DNA of 47,328 nucleotides, from positions 1 through 47,328 of the forward strand of contig JAIERK010000186.1 in assembly GCA_019746975.1 (NCBI GenBank), given 5' to 3'. The position numbers were made by a program, and so were the translations under genes. Shown here one piece after another: positions 26,160 through 34,200 of the stretch. This DNA comes from Candidatus Obscuribacterales bacterium. GTDB taxonomy: Bacteria; Cyanobacteriota; Vampirovibrionia; Obscuribacterales; Obscuribacteraceae. Each line of letters begins with the position of its first letter. The stretch's first letter is position 1. The notes under the pieces were generated by a model that was not told where the DNA came from, did not search any database, and worked only from the letters and a program-made list of their open reading frames with translations.

Positions 26160-27233
26160 ATGAAATACAAAACCCTCGGCGACACCGGGTTGCTGGTGTC
26201 TACGCTTTGCTTTGGCGCGATGACTTTCCACGGAGGAAAAGGTCTTTTCAAATTTATGGACGGCACACAACAAGACGAAGCGGACCAAATCGTCGAAGCT
26301 TGTGTCGACAAGGGAATCAATTTCTTTGATACTGCCGATGTCTATTCGGAAGGTGGCAGCGAAGAGATGCTAGGGCAGTCGTTTCGCAATCTTGGTATCG
26401 AGCGGAAGGATGTCGTGATCGCCACCAAATGCTACGGACGAATGGGACCCGGTCACAACGATATCGGCGCATCGCGTAAACACATTATTGAAGCTGTAGA
26501 TGCGAGTCTCCGCCGTTTGCAAACAGACTACATCGATCTCTATCAGATCCACGGAACCGATGTAGTAACGCCATTGGAAGAGACTCTTCGCGCGTTGGAC
26601 ACGCTGGTTAATCAAGGCAAGGTCCGCTATGTCGGATGTTCTAACTGGGCTGCATGGAAATTGCAACGAGCCCTCGATTTGTCCGAGTTCAAAAACCTGG
26701 CTCGATTTGACACTCTCCAGGCTTATTACTCTATTGCTGGCCGCGAATTGGAGCGTGAGCTCGTTCCTCTAATGGAAAACTCTAAGACAGGCTTGCTAGT
26801 CTGGAGTCCGCTCGCCGGTGGATTATTGTCGGGTAAATTCAGTCGTGAGAATCAAAAGCCTGAGAACAGTCGCCGTTCTGAATTCGATTTTCCGATCGTC
26901 GATAAAGAGCGCACATGGAAAATTCTTGACGTGATTAATCCGATCGCGAAAGAACACAATTGCAGCGCAGCGAGAATCTCTCTTGCATGGCTGCTAGCCA
27001 AGTCGGTCGTGACCTCAGTGATTATTGGTGCCAAAAACCTCAAGCAACTGGAGGACAACATCGGTTCTGTCGACATCAAGCTTACGGATGCTCAGATGAA
27101 GAAGCTCGATGAAGTAAGCGAACTGCCGCCAGAGTATCCCGGTTGGATGATCCCCTTCCAGAGCCAGGATCGCCTCGATCCGACCTTCGATCGCATGGCC
27201 GCAATCAAAGAATTGGCGTCGTCGAAAGCATAG
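26160..27233 (+). CDS. Aldo/keto reductase
   Basis: 357-aa NADPH-dependent oxidoreductase of the AKR superfamily ((beta/alpha)8 barrel, cytoplasmic). The catalytic tetrad is complete: D57 and Y62 (FFDTADVYSEGGSEE), K90 (VVIATKCYG) and H131 (LYQIHGTD). The NADP-binding end is present (VIIGAKNLKQLEDNIGS). Strong AAGGAG ribosome site. It sits behind a TetR gene, separated by 80 nt that contain a small palindrome AACAAA-C-TTTGTT (26108-26120), and is followed by a perfect terminator, so the two form an operon controlled by the regulator. Physiological substrate unknown; YajO/YakC-like carbonyl reduction is the usual activity. Confidence 0.93.
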   Translation: MKYKTLGDTGLLVSTLCFGAMTFHGGKGLFKFMDGTQQDEADQIVEACVDKGINFFDTADVYSEGGSEEMLGQSFRNLGIERKDVVIATKCYGRMGPGHNDIGASRKHIIEAVDASLRRLQTDYIDLYQIHGTDVVTPLEETLRALDTLVNQGKVRYVGCSNWAAWKLQRALDLSEFKNLARFDTLQAYYSIAGRELERELVPLMENSKTGLLVWSPLAGGLLSGKFSRENQKPENSRRSEFDFPIVDKERTWKILDVINPIAKEHNCSAARISLAWLLAKSVVTSVIIGAKNLKQLEDNIGSVDIKLTDAQMKKLDEVSELPPEYPGWMIPFQSQDRLDPTFDRMAAIKELASSKA

Positions 27234-27266
27234 CGACCGCGACGGAGACCAACGGCATATTTAAGT

Positions 27267-27303
27267 ACCGCCCATGGAAGCCTCCATGGGCGGTCTTCGT
27301 TTA
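27267..27303 (+). terminator. Rho-independent terminator of the TetR-AKR operon
   Basis: ACCGCCCATGGA (27267-27278), loop AGCC, TCCATGGGCGGT (27283-27294): a perfect 12-bp stem, then cttcgttt. Lies 34 nt after the reductase stop codon. Confidence 0.88.
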
Positions 27304-27535
27304 AGCCATTATGGATACAGTGTGAAACACTTCCGGGACAGTGGGCGGCATCAAATTTTAGACATCGAGCACCACTCTCGAAATTGTGCGCACAAACATT
27401 ATAGCCGTGGCGACTAACATGTATTGAGCATCGTGGATTCAAGTATCGCCTATCAATCGCATTAGGCAGCGGACACAAACGTTGTACCGACTTGATTGTT
27501 TGATCACTTAAACCGATTGCATCTTTGGAAACTAG

Positions 27536-27868
27536 TTAACAGGCTGCCTGGTTGGCTTGGCATTCGGTGTCACCGAGTTCAAGCAATAGCCTTTGGCGGA
27601 TTTCTCGTCGTTCTTTCGAGCTGAGATCAGCGGTGTAGTGAATGATTGCAGCGAGCTTGCCGTTGCAGGTCTCTTCGTAGAAGCGCAGGTTGCTGATGTG
27701 TTCATCAGTGCTCAGACAGTTTTGCAGATTATCTATTTCGTCCAATTCTATAAGCTCATACTCGTCGTCCACTTCGCAGACGATTCCGAACAGGCCCGGC
27801 TCTTTGCGAATCAGCGCTGGATCGTCGTATGGTCCCTCGAATTCCAGTTTGCCGACAGTTATCGTCAT
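27536..27868 (-). CDS. Small GIY-YIG-like protein, divergent
   Basis: 110-aa cytoplasmic protein from ATG 27868. The layout recalls a family of short bacterial proteins distantly related to GIY-YIG nucleases: an opening VGKLEFEGPYDDPALIRKEP, a central GLFGIVCEVDDEYELIELDE where the family has an aromatic GIY-like strand, and a C-terminal TADLSSKERREIRQRLLLEL with the conserved Arg/Glu helix. The Tyr and Gly residues of a true nuclease core are not all visible, so activity is doubtful. Resemblance is from memory. Monocistronic. Confidence 0.6.
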   Translation of the reverse strand: MTITVGKLEFEGPYDDPALIRKEPGLFGIVCEVDDEYELIELDEIDNLQNCLSTDEHISNLRFYEETCNGKLAAIIHYTADLSSKERREIRQRLLLELGDTECQANQAAC

Positions 27869-28273
27869 GTTCACCCACCGATGGTAAGTCTTAAAAATGC
27901 GAACTCACATCATGTTTTCACAGCTTGTATTAAGGAGAGGTAAAGGACCCTTTGCTGGAGTGCACTGGTGTCTCAGGACGAATTAATTGTATGTACCATG
28001 ACCGATCAACGTGGAAGTTTTAAACTAATATGATGATGCAATTGTGCTCAAAAGACTCAATTGATGATGTCGCTAGCGGGAGAATTCTTGGTAGATCGAT
28101 GATCTAATCTACACTGTTGATATTTCCAGATCCTGCTAGAAATTCACCTGAAGTTAACAGGCGCTTCTCATTGAATTGCCACGGCAATAATAGCTGTTTT
28201 TCATTGGTGTTGCATAATTTTTTGTAGAAACGGCGGAAGGCTATTCCTGCCTCAACAGCAAGAGGGCACGACT
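27869..28273. other. Intergenic region, nothing recognised
   Basis: About 400 bp between divergently transcribed genes. AT-rich, with no frame of coding character. The promoter of the downstream secreted-protein gene is expected here (tgcataattttttg near 28210) but cannot be pinned down. Confidence 0.4.
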
Positions 28274-28903
28274 ATGATAAACACGCATTGGTTGTTGGTA
28301 TCGCTTATGGTGCTGGTTGTATCCAGTCCGTCCGAGGGCAAAACAACAGGTGGCAACAATAACATGCTGATTGTCCCCGCAAGGTCGGTCGGTCCAATAG
28401 CTTTAGGCATGCCTGTTTCAGCGGCTAAGCAAATCTTGGGTAAACCAACCAGCACTGATGACGATTTTCTCGCCTTCAATAAAAAGGGAATCTCAATTTT
28501 GGCTAAAGATGGCAAAGTGTCCGAGATTGTGTTTGACTCCAAAAGGTTTTCAACAAAAGATGGCTTATCGCTTTCCACTTACGATCAACCGGCGAAATAT
28601 AAATCATTCACTCATTGGAAATTGCCCTGGCGATTCATGAATCTGAAACACACGCTAAAGTCGGGCGGATTGAGTGTCTTCGAGACCAACGTAGACAGCG
28701 GCGATGATGAGTACGAATCGCGAGTTTATGGTGTCGTGTTTTCTGGGAATCGCTCGGAGTGTGGACTTGCACTGTGTGATGAACAAAACGATGGCTGGGA
28801 ATCATGGGACGGAAACGGTGAGAACTTGTGGAAAGGCGCGAGCTTTCAGGATGGTTTGTTTACGACCAAGACTCAATCGGCTGGCGCCGTGGGCAAGGAA
28901 TAG
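28274..28903 (+). CDS. Secreted protein of unknown function
   Basis: 209-aa protein with an N-terminal signal peptide (THWLLVSLMVLVVSSPSEGK). A recognisable motif follows: SVGPIALGMPVSAAKQILGK then SILAKDGKVSEIVF. This GPI-x-LGM...LGKP pattern is common in bacterial envelope proteins with a SmpA/BamE-like small alpha/beta fold, but no function can be inferred. The C-terminal half is unrecognised and has two close cysteines (ECGLALC). GAGGG lies 7 nt before the ATG. It is followed 42 nt later by the next frame and may share its transcript. Confidence 0.68.
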   Translation: MINTHWLLVSLMVLVVSSPSEGKTTGGNNNMLIVPARSVGPIALGMPVSAAKQILGKPTSTDDDFLAFNKKGISILAKDGKVSEIVFDSKRFSTKDGLSLSTYDQPAKYKSFTHWKLPWRFMNLKHTLKSGGLSVFETNVDSGDDEYESRVYGVVFSGNRSECGLALCDEQNDGWESWDGNGENLWKGASFQDGLFTTKTQSAGAVGKE

Positions 28904-28945
28904 TCCCGCTTATCGCATCCTCAGCTCTCCCTCGGAGAAAGGACC

Positions 28946-29236
28946 ATGGCGAAAGTCAATGATTTGATACAAAGACTCGACCTTTGCCTTAGGTCATCAG
29001 GAAGTGTAATTGAGGAACACATTCGGACGGTGAATTCTAATGAGAAAGTGGGGTTTTTACGGATGCGGAGTGATGCATCCGTGCATAGAATCAGATTGTC
29101 CCACTCTGTCGATGGTGTCTCATGCTCCCTTTCGAACATTGCCCAGGTGATAACGCACCGAAGGAAGAATCTAACCAATGCGCTTCCTTGCTCGATGAGT
29201 CCAGAAGTTTATTCAAGAGGATACCTGGGCTATTAG
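28946..29236 (+). CDS. Short protein or detached N-terminus of the HExxH protein
   Basis: 96-codon frame with a good ribosome site (AAAGGA before ATG 28946). Its first ~65 residues look like genuine protein (VNDLIQRLDLCLRSSGSVIE, then HIRTVNSNEKVGFLRM), while the last 25 are basic and unlikely. It overlaps the following metalloprotease-like frame by 115 nt in another frame, and that frame has no ribosome site at its own ATG. The simplest reading is a frameshift near 29140-29150 that has separated the N-terminus from the main body; two overlapping genes is the alternative. Confidence 0.4.
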   Translation: MAKVNDLIQRLDLCLRSSGSVIEEHIRTVNSNEKVGFLRMRSDASVHRIRLSHSVDGVSCSLSNIAQVITHRRKNLTNALPCSMSPEVYSRGYLGY

Positions 29237-30366
29237 AGACTGGAGAAGCAGTATCGGCTCGCGGCCTGTATCTCGGTCTGACCGATCAGTTGCATACTGA
29301 TAGCTTCACCATGCGAAGGGCTCTCGAAAGTCTTCGGAGTCCTGTGGCCAAACAGTTGATTGCTTCGATGGACGAGCTCAAGGCTCATGATTGGCAATAT
29401 CTTCGTTCGACCAGGGCAATCGACTACAATGGGTGTTATCATCAAATGTCGCGACAGATATCATATACGGTGCCACGATTTGGCATGCCTGCGCAGATAC
29501 TAGGGGTGGTATCATCGCCCATCAAGAGAACCGCTACCTTGCTCGCGCACGAGGTCGGTCATCATACTGGACCGCTCTACGATCCAGCTCCCTCGCATCC
29601 AAACTCCCCCAAAGCATTTGAGGTAGCCAAAGCGTGCCTGGAATCGGAAGCACGAGTAATGTTGATAGAAGCGCACATCGCTGGTGAACTGGGAGTGTCA
29701 AAAGACACCGTCGCGATTCGAAAACCCGCGTTGATGAGCGGTACTCTAGGCTCTGCAATTCTAGAGTCGCATAAACACCACACTGTCGCTCTCCAAGGAC
29801 AGCCGGAAGTCGCTAACAAGATTGTTAACGACTTTCTGCGGGAAAAGTATCCGAACGTTATCGATCCTAAGACCGGTACGATTCGTCCGTTCAAGATCGA
29901 GTGTCTGCCGGAGCCTCCGAAGGGACCGTCCCCTTCAGCACGGCCAGTCACCATCGATGCAATTGACTATAGAGACGCGAGAAGAATGTTCAATAACCCT
30001 GGCACTGTAGATTCTCCGCTTAAGTCGAAAGCGATCCGATGTTCGAAGGCATTGGCTGCTGCCGGCGTCTTCGTTGCGGTCAATGATGTATACGGTGCCT
30101 TCCAAAAGGACAAAGGTTCCGGAATCGGAAGAGTCGCGAAAGTTGCCTCCGAATGGGGTGGATTCGAAGCCGCAACTTTCTTGGCTCGCAGTCGCACTGA
30201 AGAGCTCTTTTATAGAGCGCCGAAGACGCGCTGCTCGCTTGTTCTCGGGGCTGGCATGCTCGGTGCGTACGGCGTCGCAAAGCTGATTGGCGAAGACCTC
30301 GAGGAGGCTGTCAAAAAGTCAGTGAACGATCAAAAGCGACCGCTTAGCCTGAAAGACTATCATTGA
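29122..30366 (+). CDS. HExxH-containing putative metalloprotease-like protein
   Basis: 414-codon frame from ATG 29122 (open from 29089). A zinc-protease signature H-E-V-G-H-H lies in TATLLAHEVGHHTGPLYD (about residue 137-154) with a glutamate-rich helix about 30 residues later (KACLESEARVMLIEAHIAGE), the spacing expected for a gluzincin third ligand. The C-terminal third has Ala/Gly-rich hydrophobic segments (SKALAAAGVFVAVNDVYGAF, SLVLGAGMLGAYGVAKLI), seen in some effector or membrane-inserting proteins. No signal peptide in this frame. The true N-terminus may be encoded at 28946 in another frame. Family not recognised; proteolytic activity is inference from the motif. Confidence 0.65.
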   Translation: MLPFEHCPGDNAPKEESNQCASLLDESRSLFKRIPGLLETGEAVSARGLYLGLTDQLHTDSFTMRRALESLRSPVAKQLIASMDELKAHDWQYLRSTRAIDYNGCYHQMSRQISYTVPRFGMPAQILGVVSSPIKRTATLLAHEVGHHTGPLYDPAPSHPNSPKAFEVAKACLESEARVMLIEAHIAGELGVSKDTVAIRKPALMSGTLGSAILESHKHHTVALQGQPEVANKIVNDFLREKYPNVIDPKTGTIRPFKIECLPEPPKGPSPSARPVTIDAIDYRDARRMFNNPGTVDSPLKSKAIRCSKALAAAGVFVAVNDVYGAFQKDKGSGIGRVAKVASEWGGFEAATFLARSRTEELFYRAPKTRCSLVLGAGMLGAYGVAKLIGEDLEEAVKKSVNDQKRPLSLKDYH

Positions 30367-30445
30367 TCTAGAATGAATATGGATCTATTTATCGTTTTCC
30401 CATATGGTAAGTGCAATGTTGAGTCCCAAGGCGCGGAGTGTATTA

Positions 30446-30607
30446 ATGGAATTGATTGTGTTCGTGGGCGTCGTTGTTTTCTACTTCGCCATGCAATTAT
30501 GGATTTTGCCTAAGATGGGCATTAACACTTGAATGACTAAGTCTTGCTCGGTCGAGCAATCGAAGAAGCATCCACCAGTCAAAGTTCGGGAATCGGACAC
30601 AAAGTGA
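30446..30607 (+). CDS. Candidate small membrane selenoprotein (in-frame UGA read as Sec)
   Basis: ATG 30446 is preceded by GGAG with 7-nt spacing. The first 28 codons encode a membrane helix (ELIVFVGVVVFYFAMQLWIL) followed by PKMGINT, then TGA at 30530-30532. Reading TGA as selenocysteine continues the frame for 24 codons, MTKSCSVEQSKKHPPVKVRE and so on, to a second TGA at 30605-30607, giving 53 residues. Sec29 and Cys34 would form a U-x4-C redox pair in a basic tail next to the membrane. A hairpin with a GGTC loop starts 11 nt after the TGA, where bacterial SECIS elements lie. If TGA is a plain stop the product is only 28 residues. No Sec-machinery gene is in this window. I have a vague memory of short membrane proteins with Cys in a similar LPK-G-xxT context, which I cannot check. 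Confidence 0.5.
30541..30563 (+). promoter_or_regulatory. SECIS-like hairpin after in-frame UGA
   Basis: Perfect 6-bp stem TTGCTC (30544-30549) and GAGCAA (30554-30559) closing a GGTC tetraloop (30550-30553). A further TC/GA pair becomes possible if two bases bulge on the 3' side. The loop begins 18 nt after the A of the UGA. Bacterial SECIS elements have a short apical loop with G in the first positions about 16-37 nt past the UGA; in E. coli fdhF the loop is GGUCU. There is no T-run, so it is not a terminator. Confidence 0.5.
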
Positions 30608-30681
30608 AGGTCTTAACCGTAGAAGTTTAGTTCCGGTTTGATCCCGTTAGCGCTTGTCGTTCATTTGGTGGGAAACAGCAT

Positions 30682-31110
30682 ATGAAAATTCAACTTATCG
30701 AGGTATTGGCTGAGCTCGATGGCGGAGAGTTTTTGGAGATTTTTCCAGGACCATACAAAGGACGATCGTGGAACGAGCAGTCTGTCTATGTTGAAGATCG
30801 AGCATTCTCGCTGATCGAACCGATTGTAAAACGTCATGTCCCCACATTCGATCATCGCGCAAATTCGGCCATCACGCGCGAAAGCTGGATGTTGATAATC
30901 AACGATTTGACTTCAATGAAGGAAGCGCTGGCGAATGCCCAGTCTCTGGATGGTGTGGTTCCAAACTTGCGCGTTGACGGCATCAAGACGGCGTTTGAAG
31001 CTGACTTTCAAAATAACGTTGCAAGATTGACCGGCATGATAGAAAAGCTCACTGTTTGGTTAAATCGAGAGCTGGAGAGCCAACCTGTGATCTCTGTGCT
31101 GGGTATTTGA
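30682..31110 (+). CDS. Uncharacterised cytoplasmic protein
   Basis: 142-aa soluble protein, no signal peptide. The N-terminal part (IQLIEVLAELDGGEFLEIFP, then GRSWNEQSVYVEDRAFSLIE, then KRHVPTFDHRA) resembles, from memory, a widespread family of short proteins without assigned function; the remainder is helical with a typical W-L-x-I-I-x-D-L helix (ESWMLIINDLTSMKEALANA). ATG 30682 has no strong ribosome site (tggtgggaaacagcat upstream). Followed by a clear terminator. It might be an immunity-type or house-keeping accessory protein; I do not assign a role. Confidence 0.65.
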   Translation: MKIQLIEVLAELDGGEFLEIFPGPYKGRSWNEQSVYVEDRAFSLIEPIVKRHVPTFDHRANSAITRESWMLIINDLTSMKEALANAQSLDGVVPNLRVDGIKTAFEADFQNNVARLTGMIEKLTVWLNRELESQPVISVLGI

Positions 31111-31141
31111 TTTAGAAACGCAATTGCTAAACAAAAAATTC

Positions 31142-31172
31142 CGAGAATGTCGATGCATTCTCGCGTATTTTT
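31142..31172 (+). terminator. Rho-independent terminator
   Basis: CGAGAATG (31142-31149), 6-nt loop, CATTCTCG (31156-31163), then cgtattttt. Lies 32 nt after the 142-aa protein's stop codon. Confidence 0.75.
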
Positions 31173-31234
31173 GTTCGTTTGTTTGTGCAGCCTATTATAG
31201 TTAGTGCTTTTCCCGTTCTGGGGCAAAAATGAAA

Positions 31235-31260
31235 GGGCGGCGCAAGAAGGTGCGCCGCCC
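31235..31260 (-). terminator. Terminator of the giant gene (bidirectional)
   Basis: GGGCGGCGCA (31235-31244), loop AGAAGG, TGCGCCGCCC (31251-31260): a perfect 10-bp GC stem. On the minus strand it is followed by tttcattttt, and lies 25 nt after the stop of the giant gene. The plus strand side is also T-rich (ctgttttgtttttc), so it may stop transcription both ways. Confidence 0.88.
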
Positions 31261-31285
31261 AATTCTGTTTTGTTTTTCCGAGTAC

Positions 31286-34200
31286 CTACTTCGCCATAGC
31301 TGTCATCGCAGTCTTGAAGTAGTGGTGATATTCGCTGCCGTTCAAGTGCATCAGAACTGCAGTTGTCTTGATGAGCTTGGAAGCAGTCTTCTTGGCTTGC
31401 GGGTGATTCGAAGTCATCACAGCTTGCAACGGTTTGACCGACATGATTGCGGAGGCGACCGAGAATTCAGAGGTGTGAACTCTGGCGCCCTGGAGGTCGT
31501 GGCTGCCGACGTTGCGGTGCGAGATGGATTCGATGGAATTGATCTGGCCGAAGTCACCATTATCGGTGGCAACCGTAAGGTGGCTTCCAGGAGCCAGCGT
31601 CATCTTGCTTCCTTTAGCCGTTACCGAGACGGCGCCTTTATGGTTGTCGTCCAGGTTGTATACAGCCAGTTTGTCGCCGTGGACCGAAACCAAGACTGTC
31701 GAATTGGCATCGATGTTGACGGTTCCGTGCTGGGTTTCAACGACGGTATCTTGGAAAGGAACGAATAGAACCTGACCATTCTTGACGGAAACCTTTTCAC
31801 CGTGTGCGGTGCGATTGATGCTTGCTCCGGGGGCGATTCCGAGTTCGCTGTCGGAGCAGATCGAAGCTTCTGTAAGAACGCTTGGTGCCTGGCTGCTGAC
31901 CATGTAGCTGTTATCGTCTCCGAAGGAGTTAACGGCTCCGTAGAGCATCGCGTTGCGTGTTTGCACCGAGCTGACTGCTTGACTGTTGACTGCATTGAGA
32001 GTAGCGAGACCGTTGGTGAGTCCGGTCATTGCGCTCAGGTTGTTTGTCGACAGGTTGCCGGTTCCGATGGCGTTGGTCAGGGAAACCGGCATATTGAGGG
32101 CGAGTGCGTCGGTCATAAACTGAGTGCCACTATTGTTGCTTTCGCCGCCGACCAATTGTCCATTGACGTAGGTAGGAGTTCCAGCCGCGACGGGTGGATC
32201 CGCAGTGACTTGAACGCCACCATTGAAGAACAGACTATCGTTCCTTAAATCACGGTTGACAGTGATTGTGAGATTAGCTCCCTGTGCGGTCAGCGTATTG
32301 ACCGGCTTGAGACCTTTGGCCTTTCTTCCGAACAGGCTTACAGTACCTCCAATTTCGACAATGTCGAATCTACTGCCGTAGCTTCTCACCACTCGGGTAT
32401 CTGGAGCGCCAATCTGGATGGTCACGTCGCCTTGACCAGCAGTCTTCGCTGTGGTCGTGACTACGACGTTGGCTGCAATCACTGAGGTGTCAAGATTCTT
32501 GTCCATACCGAGGTTGCCGATGAAGATACCGGTGTTAGCCGTCAAGTTGGCATTGATAGCGAGGGCTTGAGCTGTCCCGACACCATCGTTGATGTTGAGG
32601 GAAAGATCGCCGCCCGACACCATGGCGCCGTTGACAGTGAGGTTGCCTGCGTCGACATCGACGGTTATGTCGTTGCCTGCAGTGAAGGTGGCAGCCGTTG
32701 CATTGGTGAATCCGCTGATTCCATCAACGAGGATGTCGTTGCCTGCGTTGACGGCGCCGTTGAAGGTCGCTGCTCCGCCGAGTCCATCAATCAGGATGTT
32801 GGTTCCTGCAGTTAGGGCGTTAGCAGTGACGCTGCTGGTGTCGATATCGATCAAGCCGGCAGTAGCGATGACAGCACCGTTGAAGGTGCCGATGCCAGCG
32901 CCGGTCAAGAACACATCGCTGCCTGCGGTGAGGGCTGCTGTGGTGATGCCTGCCGTGGTCGATTCGATATCGACATCGCCAGCAGTAGCGGTCGCTAGTG
33001 CTGTGAGCGATACAGCTCCGTTTGCGGTTACGAGTACGTCGGTCCCGGCGGTCAGGGCAGCCGCAGTGATGGTGCTTGTGGTCGAATCGATGTCGACCAC
33101 ACCGGCAGTTGCGACCGCGCCGCCGTTGACGGCGACAGCGCCGTTGCCGGTGACGAATACATCGCTGGCTGCCGAGAGGAGGGCACCGGTGGTGACAGCA
33201 CCCGTAGTGGAATCGATGTCGATATCACCCGTGTCGGAGGTGACCGTACCGGTGATGCCGACGGCACCGTCGCCGGTGACCAAGACATCACTGCCTGCAT
33301 TGAGGGTTGAGCCGACGGTTACTGCGCCAGATGAATCGATGTCGATAGCGCCATTGGTTGAAGCCACAGCAGCGTTGACAGTGACGTCACCGGCAGTGTT
33401 GCTGATGATGACACCGTTAACAGCATTGATGCTGTTGGCGACAGTCGTGCCACCAGCGGCATTGGCTCTAATCAAGACGTCGTTGCCGGAATCCAGAGTT
33501 CCGGTCGAGACAGCGCCAGTACCGGCAGCGCCAGGTACGAATACGCCGGTTCCGCCGAGGTTGCCGTTCTGAACTGTGACAGCGCCGCCTGTGATAGTGG
33601 GTTGAGCCACTTGGAAGGCGATGCCTCCGCCACCGGATGCGCCGGCGGTAGTGACGTCACCGACGGTGATACCGCCTTCGCCAATCATGAACACGGAACC
33701 GCCGTTGGTGGTTCCAGATGCATCGACGTTGCCGATGGTGATAGAACCGGTGGAGCCGGTGCCGCCGTTGGCGATGGCGAGTACATCGCCGCCGTTGGTG
33801 CCAGTCGCTACGATGTTGAGACCGCCGAAGTTGATGTTGCCACCCAGGGCGTTGGGAGCGCCGATTGTGAATAGGGTGCTGTTGTCAGTGACCTGACCAG
33901 CAGTGGCTGGTGCGAAGTCGTAGCCGGCGATCAAAGTCAGAGTGCCTGCAGTACCGCCCGGATTGGACAGGTCAATAAGGTTGGCAGTGCCTGCATTGAT
34001 GTCGTTAGCAGCGATTATAGCGAGATTCAATCCGACGAAGGTCAGGTTGGTGGTGAGGTTGACGCTGCCGAGGCTGTTAGCGATTGTGCCGTTGCCCGTA
34101 GGAGCAATGAAGGTGAAGTCGCCAGCGCCGCCCTGGATACCGTTCTGAACGGTGACAGGTCCACCCAGGATTACTGGTGCGGCGGCGGCGAGGTTCTGAG

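Noticed and set aside
30541..30563. Hairpin as a transcription terminator
   Set aside because: No T-run follows, and it lies within an open frame right after the in-frame TGA.
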